Counted from the stretch's first letter, positions 21,592 to 29,963 are shown. The stretch: DNA of 32,857 nt from Gemmatimonadota bacterium (GCA_022826025.1 JAJDVR010000206.1:1-32857); one strand, 5' to 3'. Program-made: numbers and translations. Notes: generated from the letters alone by a model not told the origin.

Positions 21592-23301
21592 CTACCCTCC
21601 CCCGAACAGCACGCTCAACCCCTGCTGGAAGACGATGTCGCGCGGGATCCCGGCTGAATCCAGCCGGTCGAGGCCGGCCTGGAGTTCGGCGGGCACGAAT
21701 CCCCGCTCCTCCATGAGCTGCGCAACCCCGTCGTAGTCGCCGTCCCCCTGGAGCGTGAGGATCAGCTCGCTCAGGCCGCTCACCGCCTCGCGCATCGCCG
21801 CGAAGTCGACGCGGTACTTCCCGGTGCCCTCCTCGCGGGTGAAGGCGCCCTGTTCCAGGAAGTAGTTGAAGCGCACCATGTTGGCGCGGCCGTGCGCGCT
21901 CGCCGCGCCGAAGCGGACCGAGCGGAAGATCCCCGCCAGGAAGGTCACGTAGTGGTGCTCGACCGAGGGCTCCGTGATCTCGCCCCGCTCGAGGAGCTCG
22001 GTCACCATGTGCAGGCCGACCACATCGGCCTTTCCCTCCTCCATCGGCGAGGCGTGCTCGCGCAGGGCCTCCCGCACCGTCCCCTTCCCCGTGATGGTGT
22101 TCTTGATGCCGAGCCCATGCGCCACCTCGTGGAACATGGTGTTGCCGAAGAAGGCGTCGAAGACGACGTATTCCCGCTGGTCCTCGACGATCAGTTCGCG
22201 CGTGATCGGCACCATGATCTCGTCGAACTTGGCCTGCATCGCGTTCTTGAGCTGGAGCCGGCGCGTGCCCTTGGCGAGCTGTACCTCCTCGTCGTTCGGG
22301 AGGTTGATGGCGATCGTCTTGGCCCCGGCATTGGCGTCGCCGGCGTAGTAGACGGCGTCGTACGCGTTCAGATCCGAGTCCGTCCCCGGCGCCTCCGCCT
22401 TGTACCGGTCTGCGACGGGCAGGCTCTCCTGCAGGCCGGGAAGAAGCGCGGCAAAGCGCTCCAGCCTCTCGCTCCACTCCATGTCCTTGATGAGGACGAA
22501 GCTCTCGTGGGCCGCCTTGGCGCCGAAGAGCAGGTCCTCGTAGGTCTCGATCGGCCCGATCACGACTTCGATCGGGTTCTCCTTCATGTCCAGCCACGCC
22601 ATGTCGCTCGGCTGGTAGTCGTCGGATTCGAGCGCGTCCGCGCGCAGGCGCAGGTACGTCGCAAGGCCGGGGTCGCTCGCCAGTTCGGCAGCCTCGCGCA
22701 GCTTCGCCGCGGCGGCCGCGTGTTGCTCCGCGAAGGCCTCGTGATACGGAACCGCGACCAGGGCACCTTCCTCATCCCGGCGCACGAGCGTGTAGAGCGA
22801 GCGGAGCGCGTCGTTGTCCGCCGCCGCCGCATCGAACTCATCCGCCGTCATGTCGGCGGGATAGAAGTTCGCGCCCGCCGGCTTGGCCCCGATCCCGGCG
22901 ACGAAGGGATCGTCCGCGCGGAGCCGGTCCCAGGGCCCGTAGTTGATCTCCATGTAGCGCCGCACAGCCGGGTCGCCCTGCGCCAGGGTGAGCGCCTCCT
23001 CCCTGTTGCCGTACGCCTGCATCCAGAAGACGTCGTCCATGGGCCGGGACGCCTCGATCAAAAGACGCACGACCTCCCGGTCGCTCTCCGACAGGTGGGA
23101 GAGATCGGCCTGCAGCCGGAACACCGCGTACCCGTTCACGAGATCCTGTATGCTCGTCCCGTCATCTTGTATGTCGTCCTGTATGATACTTGTATGCTCC
23201 TGCGCGTTGCGGGCCTCATCGCCCGGGGCGGCGCAGGCGGTGAGCGAGGCGAGAAGGACGGCTGTGGCTCGGTAATGGAAGTGTTGCGACGCTCTGATCA
23301 T
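21592..23301 (-). CDS. M49-like (dipeptidyl-peptidase III family) metallopeptidase lipoprotein
   Basis: This 569-residue zinc peptidase is anchored in the envelope. The signal ends in the lipobox LTAC (Cys23). A short low-complexity linker rich in IQDD repeats follows. The zinc motif is HEVAHGLG (His391, Glu392, His395), with the third ligand in MEEGKADVVG (Glu421/422). These positions and the motif pair match dipeptidyl-peptidase III, but classical DPP III has HExxxH (HELLGH), whereas this has HExxH, as in some bacterial variants. The start at 23301 has AGGAG 7 bases upstream. It probably trims peptides outside the cytoplasm, unlike cytosolic eukaryotic DPP III. It is divergent from the FAD oxidoreductase gene. 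Confidence 0.88.
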   Translation of the reverse strand: MIRASQHFHYRATAVLLASLTACAAPGDEARNAQEHTSIIQDDIQDDGTSIQDLVNGYAVFRLQADLSHLSESDREVVRLLIEASRPMDDVFWMQAYGNREEALTLAQGDPAVRRYMEINYGPWDRLRADDPFVAGIGAKPAGANFYPADMTADEFDAAAADNDALRSLYTLVRRDEEGALVAVPYHEAFAEQHAAAAAKLREAAELASDPGLATYLRLRADALESDDYQPSDMAWLDMKENPIEVVIGPIETYEDLLFGAKAAHESFVLIKDMEWSERLERFAALLPGLQESLPVADRYKAEAPGTDSDLNAYDAVYYAGDANAGAKTIAINLPNDEEVQLAKGTRRLQLKNAMQAKFDEIMVPITRELIVEDQREYVVFDAFFGNTMFHEVAHGLGIKNTITGKGTVREALREHASPMEEGKADVVGLHMVTELLERGEITEPSVEHHYVTFLAGIFRSVRFGAASAHGRANMVRFNYFLEQGAFTREEGTGKYRVDFAAMREAVSGLSELILTLQGDGDYDGVAQLMEERGFVPAELQAGLDRLDSAGIPRDIVFQQGLSVLFGGG

Positions 23302-23364
23302 TGCGATGCTCCTGGAAGACAGAGGATCCGGCGCGATTGACAATAGAAGGCCGATGTGGTCGCG

Positions 23365-23408
23365 ATCAACGCTGCTTGTTGGACGCTCCGCAATCGCGTA
23401 GCGTTGAT
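23365..23408. promoter_or_regulatory. 9-bp perfect inverted repeat upstream of the FAD oxidoreductase
   Basis: ATCAACGCT (23365-23373) and AGCGTTGAT (23400-23408) are perfect inverted copies 26 bases apart in the divergent intergenic region. The right arm overlaps the first possible start codon of the oxidoreductase gene. It could be an operator or an mRNA hairpin hiding the ribosome site. Confidence 0.45.
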
Positions 23409-24804
23409 GCCCATGTCAGAGAGCACATCCGCGCCGCGCCGCATAGCCATCATCGGCGGAGGCATATCGGGGCTCGCGGCCGCGTGGGCCCTCGACCACC
23501 ACCGGGACCGGTTCGACTTCCGCCTGTACGAGGCGCAGGACCGAATCGGCGGGAATGCGGTCACGGCGGACATGCCCCAGCGCGACGGCAGCTCCATCCC
23601 TTTCGACATCTCCGTCACCGCCTGCATTCCGTCAGTGTACCGGCACATCATGCTGTTGATGGAAGAGTACGGCATCCAGCTGATCGACACTCGATTCAGT
23701 TACAGCGTGAAATACCGGGGCGGCATCTATGCCCACGATTTCGACTCCGACATCAGGGATCAACTGCAACCCGAGATCGCAAAGTTCCAGCGAATCCTCG
23801 GGTGGCTGCACCGGTTCGGCTGGCTGACGCGGTCCCGGTCGAAATTCCTGAACGCCCTCAACCCGTTCAACTACGTCAGCATGGGGACGGTCCTGAACCT
23901 GGCCGGACTGTCCGGGGACTTCAGGTACAAGGTGCTGAAGCCCATGTTCGTCAACTTCCTGATGGCGACGAACGTGTTCGATATGCCCGCGGCGCTCTTT
24001 TCACGGTACCTCGAGTTTTTCGACATCGAGTCCGCCACGCCCATGCAGACGTGGGACCAGGGGACGCGGCGCATCTACGAGCATCTGACGGCGAACTTCC
24101 GGGACCGGATCTACCTCAACCGGCCGGTACGGAAGGTGTATCGTCACCCGTCTCATGTGGTGGTCGAGGATGAGGCGGGCGTCAGGGAGGAGTTTGACCA
24201 CGTGATCTTCGCATGTAATGCGAACCAGACGCTGATGATGCTCGACGACCCCACGCTGCTCGAGCGCTACATTCTCTCGTCGGTGCGCTACGAGAGCGAA
24301 CTCCACAACCATACCATCATCCACTCCGACGCGTCCGTCCTTCCGGACAACGAAGTGAAGCCCCTGACGACGCGCAGCAATCACATTGAACAATACGGCG
24401 CCAGGCCGGACAACTATGAGATCACATATATCATGCACAACCAGCAGCCATGGGCCAGCCGGTCCGACCGGCCCTGCCTGGTGACCTACAATCCCATCAG
24501 CCGAATCGATAATCGAAAGATCATCGGCAAGTGGTGGTTCCAGCATATCGTGCATGACGTGCGCCACGTCGCATGGCTTGTGCCGCTGTTCCGCAGGATC
24601 CAGGGCAGGAAGCGGACCTGGCACTGTGGTGCGCATACCCTCATCAACAGTCAGGAAACCTGTTTCGTCACCGGGCTGGCCGCCGCGACACAGCTCGGCG
24701 CGGACTATCCCTTCGACGATGCCGAGGCGAGGCGCTCGTTCAATCACTACGGGAGCATTCTGCACGGCTGGCGATTCCGGAAGGTGAAGGGTCAGGAACC
24801 ATGA
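23407..24804 (+). CDS. FAD-dependent amine-oxidase-like oxidoreductase
   Basis: This is a flavoprotein of about 465 residues in the COG2907/amine-oxidase superfamily. The N-terminal dinucleotide fold has RIAIIGGGISGLAAAWALD (Gly17-Gly22) and the ribose-binding acidic residue in YEAQDRIGGN (Glu42). A family-like C-terminal FAD block is visible at WHCGAHTLINSQETCFVTGL. There is no signal peptide, so it is cytoplasmic or membrane-associated. The start is ambiguous between ATGs at 23407 and 23413, with no strong ribosome site. Its stop overlaps the start of the PLP enzyme gene (ATGA), indicating one operon. The substrate is unknown; an amine or lipid-like compound is possible. Confidence 0.82.
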   Translation: MPMSESTSAPRRIAIIGGGISGLAAAWALDHHRDRFDFRLYEAQDRIGGNAVTADMPQRDGSSIPFDISVTACIPSVYRHIMLLMEEYGIQLIDTRFSYSVKYRGGIYAHDFDSDIRDQLQPEIAKFQRILGWLHRFGWLTRSRSKFLNALNPFNYVSMGTVLNLAGLSGDFRYKVLKPMFVNFLMATNVFDMPAALFSRYLEFFDIESATPMQTWDQGTRRIYEHLTANFRDRIYLNRPVRKVYRHPSHVVVEDEAGVREEFDHVIFACNANQTLMMLDDPTLLERYILSSVRYESELHNHTIIHSDASVLPDNEVKPLTTRSNHIEQYGARPDNYEITYIMHNQQPWASRSDRPCLVTYNPISRIDNRKIIGKWWFQHIVHDVRHVAWLVPLFRRIQGRKRTWHCGAHTLINSQETCFVTGLAAATQLGADYPFDDAEARRSFNHYGSILHGWRFRKVKGQEP

Positions 24805-26105
24805 ACACCACTCGACGCAGCTTTCTTCGCCGATCGGCAGGGGCACTGGCTCTCGCTCCGGTGGTGCCCGTCGGGCATCTCGCCCTCCTGGGCGGGAGAG
24901 ATGGGGCGGTCCCGACAGCAGCCGGGGCCCTTTCGCCCCAGGAGGCCTGGGTGGCCCGCGCCCGCGCCGAGATCCCCGCCTCGACCGGCAGCCTCTATTT
25001 CCAGACCGGCGGGATCGGGCCCTCCCCCGAGCCGGTCATCGACCACGTCCGGGAACGCCTCGCATTCCAGAACGAGAGCCCGGCCGAGCCCCGGATTGCG
25101 ACCGAGATGGCCCGCATCGAACCCGACCTGAGGGCGCAACTGGGGCGGGTGTTCGGAGCCGAGACCGAGGAAGTCGCGCTTACGCACTCTACCTCGGAGG
25201 GGATCTCCATCGTCGCCTGGAGCCTGAACTGGCAGCCGGGCGACGAGGTCGTGATTTCCAACACGGAACATCCTGCCAACGTCATCCCCTGGTACGTCCT
25301 CCGGGACCGGTTCGGAATCGTGATCCGCGAAATCGATCTGAGCACGGGAACGGGGCTCATCGACGAGGTCCGCGGCCAACTCTCGGACCGCACGCGCATG
25401 GTGAGCATCAGCCATGTATCCCGGAACAACGGACGCACGGTGCGCACAGACGAATCCGCGGAACTGGGCGCGTTGCTCCGCTCCCGCGGCGTCCGCTACC
25501 ACCTGGACGGCGCGCAGGGCCCCGGCTGCGTCCCCACCGACTTCCGCGCCCTCGGCTGCGACTGCTATTCCACCTGCGGCCACAAGTGGCTGCTCGGCCC
25601 CAAGGGCACGGGGGCGCTCTTCGTGCGACGGGAGCTGCTCGACGACGTGCGGCTCAGCTGGGCCGGCTCCCACAGCCACGCGACCATGGACTACGAAGGC
25701 GCGTACACCCTGCTTCCCAGCGCCGCCCGCTACGAATTCGGCACCCGCGCCCTGGCGGACTTCGCCGGCTTCGCGCGCGCCGTCGAGTGGATGGAGGAAA
25801 TCGGCCTGGCGAGGATCGAGGAGCGGATCCAGTCGCTGGTCGACCACGCGACCGAGGCGGTCGACGGCACGGACGGGCTCGGCGTGTCGTCACCGCGCAC
25901 GCCTCCGGACCGGTCGGGCGTGTTCGTCCTCCAACTCCCGGAGGGGTGCGACGCCACGGAGCTCTACAACGACCTGCGGGACGGCGACGGCATCCTCGCC
26001 TCCCCGGTGCGGCAGCCGCGCGACTTCCGCCTGTCGATCCATTTCTTCAACACGCGCGACGAGATCGACGCCGCGATCGATGCGATTGCGGCACGGTGCG
26101 GGTGA
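24801..26105 (+). CDS. Tat-exported class V aminotransferase-like PLP enzyme
   Basis: This 434-residue PLP enzyme is of the isopenicillin-N epimerase/cysteine desulfurase fold. The N-terminus carries a twin-arginine signal (TTRRSFLRRS followed by a hydrophobic stretch), so the folded holo-enzyme should be exported. PLP-binding features are the THSTSEG loop, His/Asp in YHLDGAQGPG (Asp236), and the Schiff-base Lys262 in STCGHKWLLGPKG. There is no SufS-type active-site Cys in the usual C-terminal position that I can see, so desulfurase activity is unlikely. The ATG overlaps the stop of the FAD enzyme gene. An epimerase, lyase or transaminase acting on an envelope amine or peptide is plausible. 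Confidence 0.88.
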   Translation: MNTTRRSFLRRSAGALALAPVVPVGHLALLGGRDGAVPTAAGALSPQEAWVARARAEIPASTGSLYFQTGGIGPSPEPVIDHVRERLAFQNESPAEPRIATEMARIEPDLRAQLGRVFGAETEEVALTHSTSEGISIVAWSLNWQPGDEVVISNTEHPANVIPWYVLRDRFGIVIREIDLSTGTGLIDEVRGQLSDRTRMVSISHVSRNNGRTVRTDESAELGALLRSRGVRYHLDGAQGPGCVPTDFRALGCDCYSTCGHKWLLGPKGTGALFVRRELLDDVRLSWAGSHSHATMDYEGAYTLLPSAARYEFGTRALADFAGFARAVEWMEEIGLARIEERIQSLVDHATEAVDGTDGLGVSSPRTPPDRSGVFVLQLPEGCDATELYNDLRDGDGILASPVRQPRDFRLSIHFFNTRDEIDAAIDAIAARCG

Positions 26106-26200
26106 ACGCCGCGGGAATCGAAGACACCTCGTATCGGCGAAATGAAAGAAACAGTCCGTCCAAAAGAAAGATTGGCGTTCGGCCAAACGAAAAAACAGTG

Positions 26201-26214
26201 AGGAGGCCAGCCTG
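26201..26214 (+). promoter_or_regulatory. Strong ribosome site before a possible CTG start
   Basis: A perfect AGGAGG (26201-26206) stands 5 bases before an in-frame CTG (26212). The next in-frame conventional start is the GTG at 26242, 35 bases away, which has no ribosome site of its own. The symporter may therefore start at CTG with ten extra residues. Confidence 0.45.
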
Positions 26215-26241
26215 CCGGCAACCCGCAGCATCCCAACCTAC

Positions 26242-27408
26242 GTGTGGACGTTCCTGGCCCTGGTCGCTGGCCTGGCCGCGGGTGGCGTCTTCCCTGCTCC
26301 CCTCGCTCCCGTCGCCGACGCCACCGCCACGCTCATCGCCTGGATCGTCGCGATCGTACCACTGCTGATCCTCGCGGCCCTCAGCCCGGCCATCGCCACC
26401 CTGGTGCGACGCGGGCTCGCCGGGCGCTTCGCGGGAGCGGTGGTCGTCTGGTACGTGTTTACCTCGACGGTCGCCGGGCTCATCGCCCTCGTGACCTCCG
26501 CGGCCATCTTCCGCATCCCCCTGACCACGGGCGGCCGGGGCGTGTGGACCGAAGCCGCGACGATGCTCGAGAGCCTCGGGGCGGGCGGCGCATCGTGGCC
26601 CCTCCTGGCGATTCTCGCGGGCATCCTGCTCGGGCTCTGGGGCGCCCGCCACGACCCGACGTACCGGGTGCTTAAGCGCGTCGCTGACGCCATTGAGAGC
26701 GCGGGGAGCGGGCTCGCCTATGTGATGCTGCCGCTCATCCTCGCCTTCGGCATCACCCTGGGCGTCCGCTTTGGGGCGAGGCTGGGCCTCTCGCACTACC
26801 TCACCATGACGGCCTACACGGGTGCGCTCGTGCTCGTCTGGTGGGCCTTCTACACCTTCGTGCTGGTGCGCAGGGTCGGGCGCCGGCCGGTGGGCCCCGT
26901 CCTGAGCGGCTACTACGTCCCGACGGCGGTGTTCGCCGCGGGGACGTGTTCGTCGCTGGCGACGCTCCCCGTCAACCTCGCCAACGCCAAGCGGGTCGGC
27001 GTGCGCGACGAGGTGGCTGACTTCGTCCTGCCGTTCGGCGCGGTCGTGAACCTCGACGCCAGCGCGCTCGCCTACGTCGCGTACGGGCCCTTCGTCGTGA
27101 GCCACGTTTTCGGCCTGGAACTCAGCTGGATGATGATGCTGGCCGCCTGGCCGGCCGTCGTCCTCTTCACCATCGCCGCCCCGGGGCTGCCGGCCGGGAT
27201 GGGCACGGCGCTCTGGAGCGCGACCCTCTTCGCCAGCATTCTGGGGCTCGAGGGCCCGGCTCAGGGCGAGTTCATCGCGAGCTGGATCGCGCTTTCCGGA
27301 GGGATCCCCGACATGCTGCGCACCGCGACCAACTGTACGGGAGACGGCTACACCGCGATCATCTTCGATGGCCGGTTCGATGAGTTCTTCGGGAGGGAAC
27401 ATGGCTGA
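26242..27408 (+). CDS. Dicarboxylate/amino acid:cation symporter (DAACS/SDF family)
   Basis: This secondary transporter has about 388 residues and takes up dicarboxylates or acidic/neutral amino acids with Na+ or H+. There are about eight membrane segments. Signature motifs are the serine-rich hairpin FAAGTCSSLATLPVNL, the substrate/cation site FVLPFGAVVNLDASALAY, and the C-terminal GGIPDMLRTATNCTGDGY (the family's DxxRTxxNxxGD). The GTG at 26242 opens directly into the first membrane helix; an upstream CTG with a perfect ribosome site is the alternative start. The protein is slightly short for the family at the N-terminus. It lies downstream of the PLP enzyme and upstream of an M29-like enzyme, suggesting uptake of a product of the exported enzymes. 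Confidence 0.9.
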   Translation: MWTFLALVAGLAAGGVFPAPLAPVADATATLIAWIVAIVPLLILAALSPAIATLVRRGLAGRFAGAVVVWYVFTSTVAGLIALVTSAAIFRIPLTTGGRGVWTEAATMLESLGAGGASWPLLAILAGILLGLWGARHDPTYRVLKRVADAIESAGSGLAYVMLPLILAFGITLGVRFGARLGLSHYLTMTAYTGALVLVWWAFYTFVLVRRVGRRPVGPVLSGYYVPTAVFAAGTCSSLATLPVNLANAKRVGVRDEVADFVLPFGAVVNLDASALAYVAYGPFVVSHVFGLELSWMMMLAAWPAVVLFTIAAPGLPAGMGTALWSATLFASILGLEGPAQGEFIASWIALSGGIPDMLRTATNCTGDGYTAIIFDGRFDEFFGREHG

Positions 27409-27478
27409 GGCGGGCGGGACCGAGGCCGCAGCTCCGGCGACCGGGGAGTCGCGCGATCGCGAGGGCGGGCATGGCTGA
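27401..27478 (+). CDS. Possible 25-codon bridging ORF
   Basis: An ATG with GGGAGG just upstream overlaps the end of the symporter gene. The frame runs 25 codons (beginning MAEAGGTEAAAP), and its TGA overlaps the start of the next gene. It may relay ribosomes between the two genes, or it may be an accident. There is no recognisable protein feature. Confidence 0.3.
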   Translation: MAEAGGTEAAAPATGESRDREGGHG

Positions 27479-28448
27479 GTCGAGGGCCGACCTCTCCCCG
27501 GGCGCGGAGCGGCTGGTGCGGGTGAACGGGCGCGTCCAGCCCGGCGAGGCGGTGCTGGTCGTGACCGACCCGACCATGCGGCGCTACGCGGATGCGGTCG
27601 CCGGGGCCGCCCGGGAAGCCGGAGCCGACGTCACCGTCTCCGTCATCCCCGTGCGGGACCAGGATGGCCAGGAGCCGCCACCCCCGGTCGCGCGCGCCAT
27701 GACCGAGGCGGCCGTGATCTTCTCCCCCGTCCGCATCTCCATCACCCACACGCGCGCGATGCGAGCGGCCCTCGAAGCGGGGGCGCGGGTGTGCATGATG
27801 ACCGCGTACACCGACGCGATCATGACCAGCCCGGCCCTGCTCGAGACCGACTTCGAGGCACAGGCCGACGTCTGCCGCCGCCTTGGCGCGGCGTTCACGG
27901 AAGGCCGGTCGGTGCGCCTCACCTCCCCGCGCGGCACCGACCTTCGCTTCGGCACCGAGGGCCGGGTCGCCAACGTGCTGACCAACATCCCCGATCCCGG
28001 GCAGCTGGCGCCCGTGCCCGACATCGAGGTCAACGTGGTGCCGGTCACGGGGTCCGCCGAGGGAACCATCATCGCCGACGCCTCCGTCCCCTATCTCGGC
28101 ATCGGCATCCTGGAAGAGCCCATCGTGTGCTCCGTGCGCGAGGGCTACATCGTCGAGATGACCGGCGGCGCGCAGGCCGACTTCCTGCGCGGGCACCTGG
28201 AGTCGTTCGGCGACCGGCACTGCTTCAACGTCGCGGAGCTGGGCGTGGGCCTGAACCCGAACGCGCGCCTCACCGGGGAGATGCTCGAGGACGAAGGCGT
28301 GATGGGTACGATCCACATCGGCATCGGCACCAGCCATACGCTCGGAGGGGAGATCGTGGCGCCCACGCACTACGATCTGCTCATGTGGAAGCCGACCATC
28401 GCCGTCGACGGCCGCGTGGTGCAGCGGAACAGACAGGTGCTGGCGTAG
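27471..28448 (+). CDS. M29 aminopeptidase/NicX-like metalloenzyme
   Basis: This 325-residue protein belongs to the aminopeptidase T (M29)/2,5-dihydroxypyridine dioxygenase superfamily (COG2309). The conserved C-terminal metal region is visible as FNVAELGVGLNPNARLTGEMLEDE, IHIGIGTSHTLGG and PTHYDLLMW. The His300-x-Asp302 pair matches the His-x-Asp iron ligands of NicX, and Glu256 and His289 are further candidate ligands. It has no signal peptide, so it is cytoplasmic. Its start follows a GAGGG-type site. It is last in a run of FAD enzyme, PLP enzyme, symporter and this gene. It could hydrolyse imported peptides (M29) or open an N-heteroaromatic ring (NicX); the sequence alone does not decide. 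Confidence 0.83.
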   Translation: MAESRADLSPGAERLVRVNGRVQPGEAVLVVTDPTMRRYADAVAGAAREAGADVTVSVIPVRDQDGQEPPPPVARAMTEAAVIFSPVRISITHTRAMRAALEAGARVCMMTAYTDAIMTSPALLETDFEAQADVCRRLGAAFTEGRSVRLTSPRGTDLRFGTEGRVANVLTNIPDPGQLAPVPDIEVNVVPVTGSAEGTIIADASVPYLGIGILEEPIVCSVREGYIVEMTGGAQADFLRGHLESFGDRHCFNVAELGVGLNPNARLTGEMLEDEGVMGTIHIGIGTSHTLGGEIVAPTHYDLLMWKPTIAVDGRVVQRNRQVLA

Positions 28449-28450
28449 GG

Positions 28451-28828
28451 TCAGACCGCCATGGTCTGGACGTCATACAGGCGTATGCGCTCGTCTCGCG
28501 TGACGAGGACAAGCCCTTCGGTTTGCGCCTGCGCGACGAGCATCCGGTCGAACGGATCACGATGATGCATCGGCAGAGCGGCCGCCCTCTCCGCGTGCTC
28601 GAAGGTCAGCGGAAGGTGCTCGAAGTGTTTTTCGTCGACCATTGCGCTCAGGTTGTCCGGCGCGACGAGCCGGCCCCTGGCCTTCCTGATCGCTATTTCC
28701 CACCCCGACACGCCGCTGACGAAGACCTCATTCCCGGGATCGGCGATGGCATCCCGGGTGGTTTCGCCGATTTCTCTCCAGTCCGACAGCCACCAGAGGA
28801 ACGTGTGCGTGTCCAGGAGCAACCGCAT
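28451..28828 (-). CDS. vapC: PIN-domain toxin of a Phd-VapC module
   Basis: This 125-residue PIN toxin has intact acidic residues: Asp6 (LLLDTHTFLWW), Glu44 (SGWEIAIRKARG), Asp91/Asp94 (HHRDPFDRMLVAQA) and Asp112 (VTRDERI). The DTHxFLWW and HRDPFDR motifs are typical of VapC partners of Phd-type antitoxins. The ATG at 28828 lies two bases after the antitoxin stop, so translation is coupled. It converges with the M29-like gene with only two bases between stops. Confidence 0.93.
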   Translation of the reverse strand: MRLLLDTHTFLWWLSDWREIGETTRDAIADPGNEVFVSGVSGWEIAIRKARGRLVAPDNLSAMVDEKHFEHLPLTFEHAERAAALPMHHRDPFDRMLVAQAQTEGLVLVTRDERIRLYDVQTMAV

Positions 28829-28830
28829 CG

Positions 28831-29082
28831 TCACTCCATGCCCGGAAAGAGCGTGTAGTTCTCGAAGCCCGCGATGATCTCTTCGTCGTCCGCGTCGAAG
28901 TCGGCACCGATGCGGATCTGACCCTCCAGCCCACCCGGTTGCCGGCGCTCGAGCCGCTCCCGATACGGAATCAGCCGCAGCCAGGGCTGTCCCGACTTGC
29001 AGATCACGATGTCCTCTCCCTGCCACGCCCGCCTGGCGAGACGTGACAATTGTGACTTCGCCTCGTGCATGTTGACCTTCAT
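28831..29082 (-). CDS. Phd/YefM-type antitoxin
   Basis: This 83-residue antitoxin starts with the classical Phd/YefM domain (MKVNMHEAKSQLSRLARRAW, then GEDIVICKSGQPWLRLIPY). The C-terminal part is acidic (ADFDADDEEIIAGFENY) and should cover the PIN toxin. The dimer normally binds its own promoter. It is the first gene of the pair. Confidence 0.93.
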   Translation of the reverse strand: MKVNMHEAKSQLSRLARRAWQGEDIVICKSGQPWLRLIPYRERLERRQPGGLEGQIRIGADFDADDEEIIAGFENYTLFPGME

Positions 29083-29126
29083 TGGGCTTCCATCGACCGG
29101 AGGTGAGAGATCTTGGTCAAGCTAGA

Positions 29127-29963
29127 CTAAGCTAATAGAAAGCGCCGGATCTCGGGCACCATGACCGCCGGATCCAGGATGGCGGCCGTATCCGCTCCGG
29201 GAATCTCGCGCACCATCCAACCCATCGCCTCAAGTGCCGGCCGGACTTCCCGGAGCCGCTCCACGAGGCGCAGCGGGATTCCCGCCACGGCGCTTTCGGC
29301 GCTGGAGCCGATCAACGCCAGGCGCGGACAGGTGATCGCCGCGACAACATCTTCCTCCGGCCATTCCTGCATGGCGGCGTAGAAGGTGCGCCACTGCGCG
29401 TACTGTGCGGGGTCGCGCAGGATCACCATGGCGTGCGCCGGGGGCTCCGCAAGCTGCATCTCGACGCCCCGGAGCATGTCCGGATAGGGCGCGCCCAGCG
29501 GAGGCCAGGTGCCGCAGATGAGCGCGGAGACCCGGTCGGAGCGCGACGCCAGCATGAGCCCGTTGATCGCGCCCCAGAGGTGACCGCAGTACGCGAAGCG
29601 ATCAATACCCGCAGCGTCCGCGACCGAAAGCAGGTCCGAGTACACCCGGTCGGGGGTCATTTCGCCGGGGGACGGGACCCTGCTCCTGCCCACGTTTGGA
29701 TAGTCCACCAGAAGGACGCGATAGCGATCGGTCAGCATGTCCAGGTAGCCGTCCTTTACGGCGGTGGCCAGATCCGGGCCGAAGATCTCGCCGTAGGACG
29801 CCATCAGGGGAAAGCCCAGAAAGAGCGGGATGCCGTTATCGGGGCCGTGCACTTCAAAGTAGATGGGAGAAGTCTCCGCAACGCGGCAGGACGGCAGGAC
29901 CGCCCCCGCAGCGAACGTTGCCGAGACCTGGACGAAGCGGCGGCGATTCATCCCGGGGATCAT
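29127..29963 (-). CDS. Alpha/beta-hydrolase homologue with lost catalytic Ser and His
   Basis: This 278-residue alpha/beta-hydrolase-fold protein has a Tat-like lipoprotein signal (NRRRF, hydrophobic stretch, Cys26). The fold is clear (LLVDYPNVGRSRVP, LICGTWPPLG, CPRLALIGSS, PAVMVPEIRRFL). The nucleophile elbow reads CGHLWGA: position 129 is Leu where active enzymes have Ser (GHSxG). The usual catalytic His is also gone (GADTAAIL, Thr259, where GADH is expected). The protein is therefore probably not a hydrolase, but it is not a frameshifted pseudogene. Its start overlaps the stop of an intact membrane alpha/beta hydrolase gene by four bases (ATGA). A binding or regulatory role toward that partner is possible (inference). 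Confidence 0.87.
   Translation of the reverse strand: MIPGMNRRRFVQVSATFAAGAVLPSCRVAETSPIYFEVHGPDNGIPLFLGFPLMASYGEIFGPDLATAVKDGYLDMLTDRYRVLLVDYPNVGRSRVPSPGEMTPDRVYSDLLSVADAAGIDRFAYCGHLWGAINGLMLASRSDRVSALICGTWPPLGAPYPDMLRGVEMQLAEPPAHAMVILRDPAQYAQWRTFYAAMQEWPEEDVVAAITCPRLALIGSSAESAVAGIPLRLVERLREVRPALEAMGWMVREIPGADTAAILDPAVMVPEIRRFLLA

Noticed and set aside
24801-26105. The PLP enzyme as a cysteine desulfurase (SufS/IscS)
   Set aside because: It has a Tat signal, no evident catalytic Cys loop and no Fe-S assembly genes nearby.
29127-29963. The Leu-for-Ser hydrolase as a frameshifted pseudogene
   Set aside because: The frame is full length with an intact fold and signal, and two separate catalytic positions are substituted without any stop or shift.
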